A stretch of 18,672 nucleotides of DNA, taken from the NCBI GenBank assembly GCA_963981015.1, contig CAXCCG010000054.1:1-18672 (forward strand). The letters run 5' to 3'. The translations under genes and the position numbers were made by a program. Of this stretch, positions 15,715-18,672 are shown piece after piece; position 1 is the stretch's first letter, and each line of letters opens with the position of its first letter. The DNA is from Thiopontia sp013349825 (GTDB lineage: Bacteria; Pseudomonadota; Gammaproteobacteria; GCF-002020875). The notes under the pieces are model-generated. The model was not told where the DNA came from and made no database searches. It saw nothing but the letters and a program-made list of their open reading frames with translations.

Positions 15715-16824
15715 ATGGATAGCGTTGCAGCGTGGTTGATTCTTCACCATGCACCGACCGTGGGTGCGGTTACCTTCGTAAAGGCATTGGAGCAGTTTGG
15801 TTCACCACAGGCGGTGCTCGACTGTGGTCCAACCGCGCTCAGGCAGAGCGGGGTCTTTAAAAAAGCAGCCGTTGAATACCTCACGGCCCCTGAATCAGAG
15901 CAGTTGCAATCTATTGAGCGGGATCTGGAGTGGCTTGAGCAGGAGGGGAGTCACATCCTGACATTAGAGGATGAGGCCTATCCTGCACTACTCAAGGAGA
16001 TCACAGATCCACCGCCACTCTTATATGTACAGGGGCAGGTTGACCTGCTCTCAATGCCTCAACTGGCGATTGTTGGAAGCCGCAACCCCGATGCGCTGGG
16101 GCGAGAGATGGCACAAGATTTTGCACAGAGGCTGGCGCGGGCAGGTTTGACCATTACCAGTGGCATGGCCCTGGGGATCGATACCGAAGCGCATCACGGG
16201 GCGCTACAGGGTGGGACGACGATTGCTGTAACCGGTACCGGACTCGATCGGGTCTACCCGGCAAGGAATCGTGAGCTGGCGCACCAGATTGCCATTCAGG
16301 GGGCGTTGATTTCAGAGTTGGCGATTGGCACAGAGCCGCGTGCAGAAAATTTTCCCCGAAGAAACCGTTTGATCAGTGGTCTGGCACTGGGTACTCTGGT
16401 GGTGCAGTCTGCACGCAAGAGTGGTTCCCTGATTACCGCGCGTTTGGCCATGGAACAGGGGCGAGAAGTATTTGCAATTCCGGGTTCCATCCATAATCCG
16501 TTGTCGCGCGGAAACCACTTGCTGATTCGTCAGGGAGCCAAGCTGGTTGAGACTACGGAGGATGTTGTGGAGGAGCTGGGAGGCATGCTCCATCTGCTTG
16601 AGACGCAGCTGGAGGATGAGGTGACGGACCTTGAGCCTCCGTCAGAGGACAGCGTTGAGGGCCAAATTCTTGCTGCAATAGGGTATGAAACGGTGCAGTT
16701 AGATCAGATTGTTAAACTTTGTGGATTGACGGCAGAGGTTGTTTCCCCGATTATTATGCGCCTTGAAATTGAAGGTTTGATTGCCTCGTTACCCGGTGGT
16801 CGGGTCCAACGTCTACAGAAGTGA
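15715..16824 (+). CDS. dprA: DNA-processing protein DprA
   Basis: DprA (Smf) binds incoming single-stranded DNA and loads RecA during natural transformation; in many bacteria that are not known to be competent it is kept with unclear duty. I chose the ATG at 15715 (369 aa); a GTG three codons upstream (15706) is possible, and neither has a strong Shine-Dalgarno. Counting from the ATG: an N-terminal SAM-like helical domain (about 1-75), then the DprA Rossmann domain with LAIVGSRNPDALG (117-129), TSGMALGIDTEAH (148-160), GTGLDRVYP (174-182), FPRRNRLISGLALGTLVV (213-230) and SGSLITARLA (236-245). The C-terminus (about 314-369) is a winged-helix DML1-like domain. Length matches E. coli Smf (374). 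smg follows after 7 nt. The protein alone does not prove competence; no com or pil genes are in view. Confidence 0.96.
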   Translation: MDSVAAWLILHHAPTVGAVTFVKALEQFGSPQAVLDCGPTALRQSGVFKKAAVEYLTAPESEQLQSIERDLEWLEQEGSHILTLEDEAYPALLKEITDPPPLLYVQGQVDLLSMPQLAIVGSRNPDALGREMAQDFAQRLARAGLTITSGMALGIDTEAHHGALQGGTTIAVTGTGLDRVYPARNRELAHQIAIQGALISELAIGTEPRAENFPRRNRLISGLALGTLVVQSARKSGSLITARLAMEQGREVFAIPGSIHNPLSRGNHLLIRQGAKLVETTEDVVEELGGMLHLLETQLEDEVTDLEPPSEDSVEGQILAAIGYETVQLDQIVKLCGLTAEVVSPIIMRLEIEGLIASLPGGRVQRLQK

Positions 16825-16831
16825 GTGGAAA

Positions 16832-17299
16832 ATGCTAGAAATTTTGATGTATCTGTTTGAAAATTATGCACATGAACCGGTTGAGGATAATGCGACGCCA
16901 ACCGTGATTCGTGAGGAGCTGATGCGTGCAGGATTTACAGAAAAACAGGTTGAGCGCGCATTTCTCTGGCTGGAGGGGCTTGCGGGGCTGGAAGGGGGAG
17001 GTTCAATCACGGTGGGTCAGCCGTTACGCAGCTTTAGAATTTTCTCTGCTGCAGAGTCCGCAGTGATCGGTGCCGAAGAGCAGGGGCTCTTACTCTATTT
17101 AGAGCAGTTGGGTGTGCTCAACTGTGAAGCACGTGAAGCGGTTGTTGACCGGGTGATGGCCTTGGAAACCGATGAATTTGATGAAGAAAAGCTTAAATGG
17201 GTGGTGTTGATGGTGCTCTTCAATCAGCCGGGTGCGGAATCTTCCTATGCCTGGATGGAGGATTTTGTCTATGATGATGCACCGGAGTGGGTTCACTAA
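16832..17299 (+). CDS. smg: Smg family protein (DUF494)
   Basis: A 155 aa acidic protein matching E. coli Smg (157 aa) along its length; its function is not known. Seen are the N-terminal MLEILMYLFENYAHEP (family signature MYLFE.Y), a central AFLWLEGLAGLE segment (about 47-58), GLLLYLEQLGVLN (about 87-99), and the most conserved C-terminal part, with ALETDEFDEEKLKWVVLMVL before FNQPGAE. No membrane segment or signal peptide is visible; predicted helices dominate, which suggests a cytosolic helical protein. An in-frame start 51 nt upstream would overlap the end of dprA and adds residues without family likeness, so the ATG at 16832 with GAGTGGA just before it is preferred. Spacing of 7 nt after dprA and position before topA are conserved in beta- and gammaproteobacteria, hinting at a role related to DNA handling. 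Confidence 0.93.
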   Translation: MLEILMYLFENYAHEPVEDNATPTVIREELMRAGFTEKQVERAFLWLEGLAGLEGGGSITVGQPLRSFRIFSAAESAVIGAEEQGLLLYLEQLGVLNCEAREAVVDRVMALETDEFDEEKLKWVVLMVLFNQPGAESSYAWMEDFVYDDAPEWVH

Positions 17300-17318
17300 C
17301 CGACCTCTCTCATATAAA
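17291..17318 (+). promoter_or_regulatory. Possible topA promoter
   Basis: The 61-nt smg-topA gap contains TATAAA (17313-17318), a 5/6 match to a -10 element, with a poor -35 (GTTCAC at 17291-17296, 16-nt spacer) that overlaps the smg stop. A start near 17325 would give a leader of about 36 nt before the topA GTG. topA genes often have their own supercoiling-sensitive promoters, so a separate start here is plausible, but the -35 is weak. Confidence 0.35.
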
Positions 17319-17360
17319 TTACCACTTTAGAAGCACCCTAACCACAGAGTACAAAAGCCA

Positions 17361-18672
17361 GTGAGTAAAAATCTCGTTATTGTAGAGTCCCCGGCTAAAG
17401 CCAAAACCATTGAGAAATTTCTCGGTGAAGAGTTTTTGGTGATGTCGAGTTATGGTCATATACGTGATCTGCCGGGTAAGGGGATGGCGGTTGATATAGA
17501 CAATAATTTTGAACCCACCTACGAGGTGAGTGACGATAAGACCAAAGTAATCAATGAACTCAAACGGGCCAGCAAAAAGGCTGAGATGGTATGGCTGGCA
17601 TCGGACGAGGACCGCGAAGGGGAGGCCATTGCATGGCACCTGGAACAGGTGTTAGGGCTGGATGAGGATAACAGTCAACGCATTGTTTTTCATGAGATTA
17701 CCAAACCTGCAATCCTTGCGGCCATCGAAAATCCGCGAGGTATCAATCGAGACCTGGTAAATGGTCAGCAGGCGCGTCGTATCCTAGACCGGTTGGTCGG
17801 TTTTGAACTTTCACCCGTACTCTGGAAGAAGATCCAGACGGGCCTTTCAGCAGGCCGCGTACAGTCGGTTGCAGTGCGTCTGGTGGTGGAGCGTGAACGA
17901 GAGATCGAGGCCTTCGATCCAGTCTCCTCCTTCAAGGTGAACGCGCAGCTTGCCAACAGTGAGGGAACCAAATTTGAGGCCAAACTGCCAAAGGATCGTG
18001 AGGGAATTGAAGATGCAGAGCAGTTTCTCAAACGGGTAAAAGGGGCCGACTACCAGATCCGCAAAATTGAGAAGAAGCCGGCAAGCCGTTCGCCCCGTGC
18101 CCCGTTTACGACCTCAACGTTGCAGCAGGAGGCATCACAACGTCTCGGTTTCTCGGTGCGTCAGACCATGATGGTGGCACAGCGTCTCTATGAAGCGGGC
18201 AAGATCACCTATATGCGTACTGACTCGGTTAACCTCTCTGAGCTGGCACATGCCCAGGCAGAGGAGGTGATCAAGAAAGATTACGGTAGTGAGTATGCGC
18301 AGCAGCGTCACTACAAAACCAAATCGGCGGGTGCGCAAGAGGCGCATGAGGCGATCCGTCCCACCGACTTTGGCAAATCAAAAGTCACTGGTGAGAAGAA
18401 TGAGCAGCGTCTCTATGAACTGATTTGGCAGCGTACTATCGCCTCACAGATGTCTGATGCACGGCTTGAGCGCACCACAGCCACCATTGATATCTCCAGT
18501 GTGGAAGAGCACCTGGTTGCCAGGGGAGAGATCCTCACCTTTGAAGGGTTTCTCAAGGTCTATCAAGATCGTGGCAAAGAAGACTCCAAGCGTCTGCCCA
18601 ACATTCGAGAGGGAGAGTCGCTGCAACTATCGGTAATGCACGCTCAGGAATCCTTTACCCGCCCACCCCCCC
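17361..18672 (+). CDS. topA: DNA topoisomerase I (TopA), 3' end cut by window edge
   Basis: TopA is the type IA topoisomerase that relaxes negative supercoils. The reading frame is open from a GTG at 17361 to the right edge, giving 437 residues of the N-terminal catalytic core; the C-terminal zinc-ribbon part is outside. The start is fixed by the N-terminus, which begins directly with the TOPRIM strand NLVIVESPAKAKTIEKFLG (4-22) carrying Glu9. The metal-binding acidic cluster is SDEDREGEAIAWH (81-93). LWKKIQTGLSAGRVQSVAVR follows near 155-174, and the catalytic tyrosine is Tyr284 in ITYMRTDS. EAHEAIRPTD is present downstream. The loop between the first helix region and NNFEPTYEV is shorter than in E. 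coli, explaining Tyr284 against Tyr319 there. The last codons (FTRPPP) match the conserved stretch before the ASLVK helix, so the gene looks intact where cut. Confidence 0.97.
   Translation, partial: MSKNLVIVESPAKAKTIEKFLGEEFLVMSSYGHIRDLPGKGMAVDIDNNFEPTYEVSDDKTKVINELKRASKKAEMVWLASDEDREGEAIAWHLEQVLGLDEDNSQRIVFHEITKPAILAAIENPRGINRDLVNGQQARRILDRLVGFELSPVLWKKIQTGLSAGRVQSVAVRLVVEREREIEAFDPVSSFKVNAQLANSEGTKFEAKLPKDREGIEDAEQFLKRVKGADYQIRKIEKKPASRSPRAPFTTSTLQQEASQRLGFSVRQTMMVAQRLYEAGKITYMRTDSVNLSELAHAQAEEVIKKDYGSEYAQQRHYKTKSAGAQEAHEAIRPTDFGKSKVTGEKNEQRLYELIWQRTIASQMSDARLERTTATIDISSVEEHLVARGEILTFEGFLKVYQDRGKEDSKRLPNIREGESLQLSVMHAQESFTRPPP

Noticed and set aside
16781..16831. Longer smg reading frame starting inside dprA
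   Set aside because: The extra 17 residues do not resemble the family N-terminus, while the ATG at 16832 has a purine-rich site and starts exactly at the conserved MYLFE region.
18660..18672. C-run at the right edge as an artefact or structured element
   Set aside because: It translates as the Pro run of the conserved TopA segment FTRPPP, so it is ordinary coding sequence, although its exact length could be checked in reads.
7..18672. Defence island, prophage, CRISPR, toxin-antitoxin or other hidden accessory system
   Set aside because: Every gene belongs to a known housekeeping or regulatory family, gaps are short, and no repeats, integrase, transposase or tRNA attachment site is visible.

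Overview
The window looks like a chromosomal core-gene segment of a free-living-type gammaproteobacterium. The support is gene order (gmk-rpoZ-spoT-ridA-recG as in pseudomonads; dprA-smg-topA diverging from def-fmt-rsmB as in enterics) and close protein resemblance to the E. coli and Pseudomonas counterparts. An NtrYX pair beside rsmB and trkA points to a non-enteric lineage, but the genus cannot be fixed from sequence reading alone. I saw no tRNA, rRNA, CRISPR array, insertion sequence, prophage or attachment site, and no broken gene.

Layout. On the minus strand, thirteen genes run in one direction from 15634 down to 7: def, fmt, rsmB, a DUF4390 gene, ntrY, ntrX, trkA, trkH, gmk, rpoZ, spoT, ridA, recG. 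Most are packed tightly: 4-nt overlaps at fmt/rsmB, ntrY/ntrX and ntrX/trkA, a 1-nt stop/start overlap at rsmB/DUF4390, and other gaps of 9 to 42 nt. The one real break is 134 AT-rich nt between gmk and rpoZ, which holds a good sigma-70-like promoter and a Shine-Dalgarno site for rpoZ-spoT. On the plus strand, dprA, smg and topA (cut by the right edge) diverge from def across an 80-nt intergenic region. No stretch of 300 nt lacks a gene.

How the genes fit together. def, fmt and rsmB serve translation (N-formyl cycle and 16S rRNA m5C967). DUF4390, NtrY and NtrX look like an envelope-sensing unit, physically coupled to the Trk potassium uptake genes. gmk, rpoZ and spoT form the classic guanine-nucleotide/stringent-response group, followed by RidA (enamine detoxification) and RecG (fork reversal). 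dprA, smg and topA concern DNA uptake and topology, with Smg still of unknown function.

The window is mostly ordinary housekeeping DNA. The most notable signal is the NtrX-like regulator: its receiver is intact, but its AAA+ domain lacks the GAFTGA loop and has changed Walker B, arginine-finger and sensor II residues, so it is unlikely to be a working sigma-54 activator. The DUF4390 protein, predicted to be exported and encoded directly before ntrY, is a candidate periplasmic partner of the NtrY sensor.
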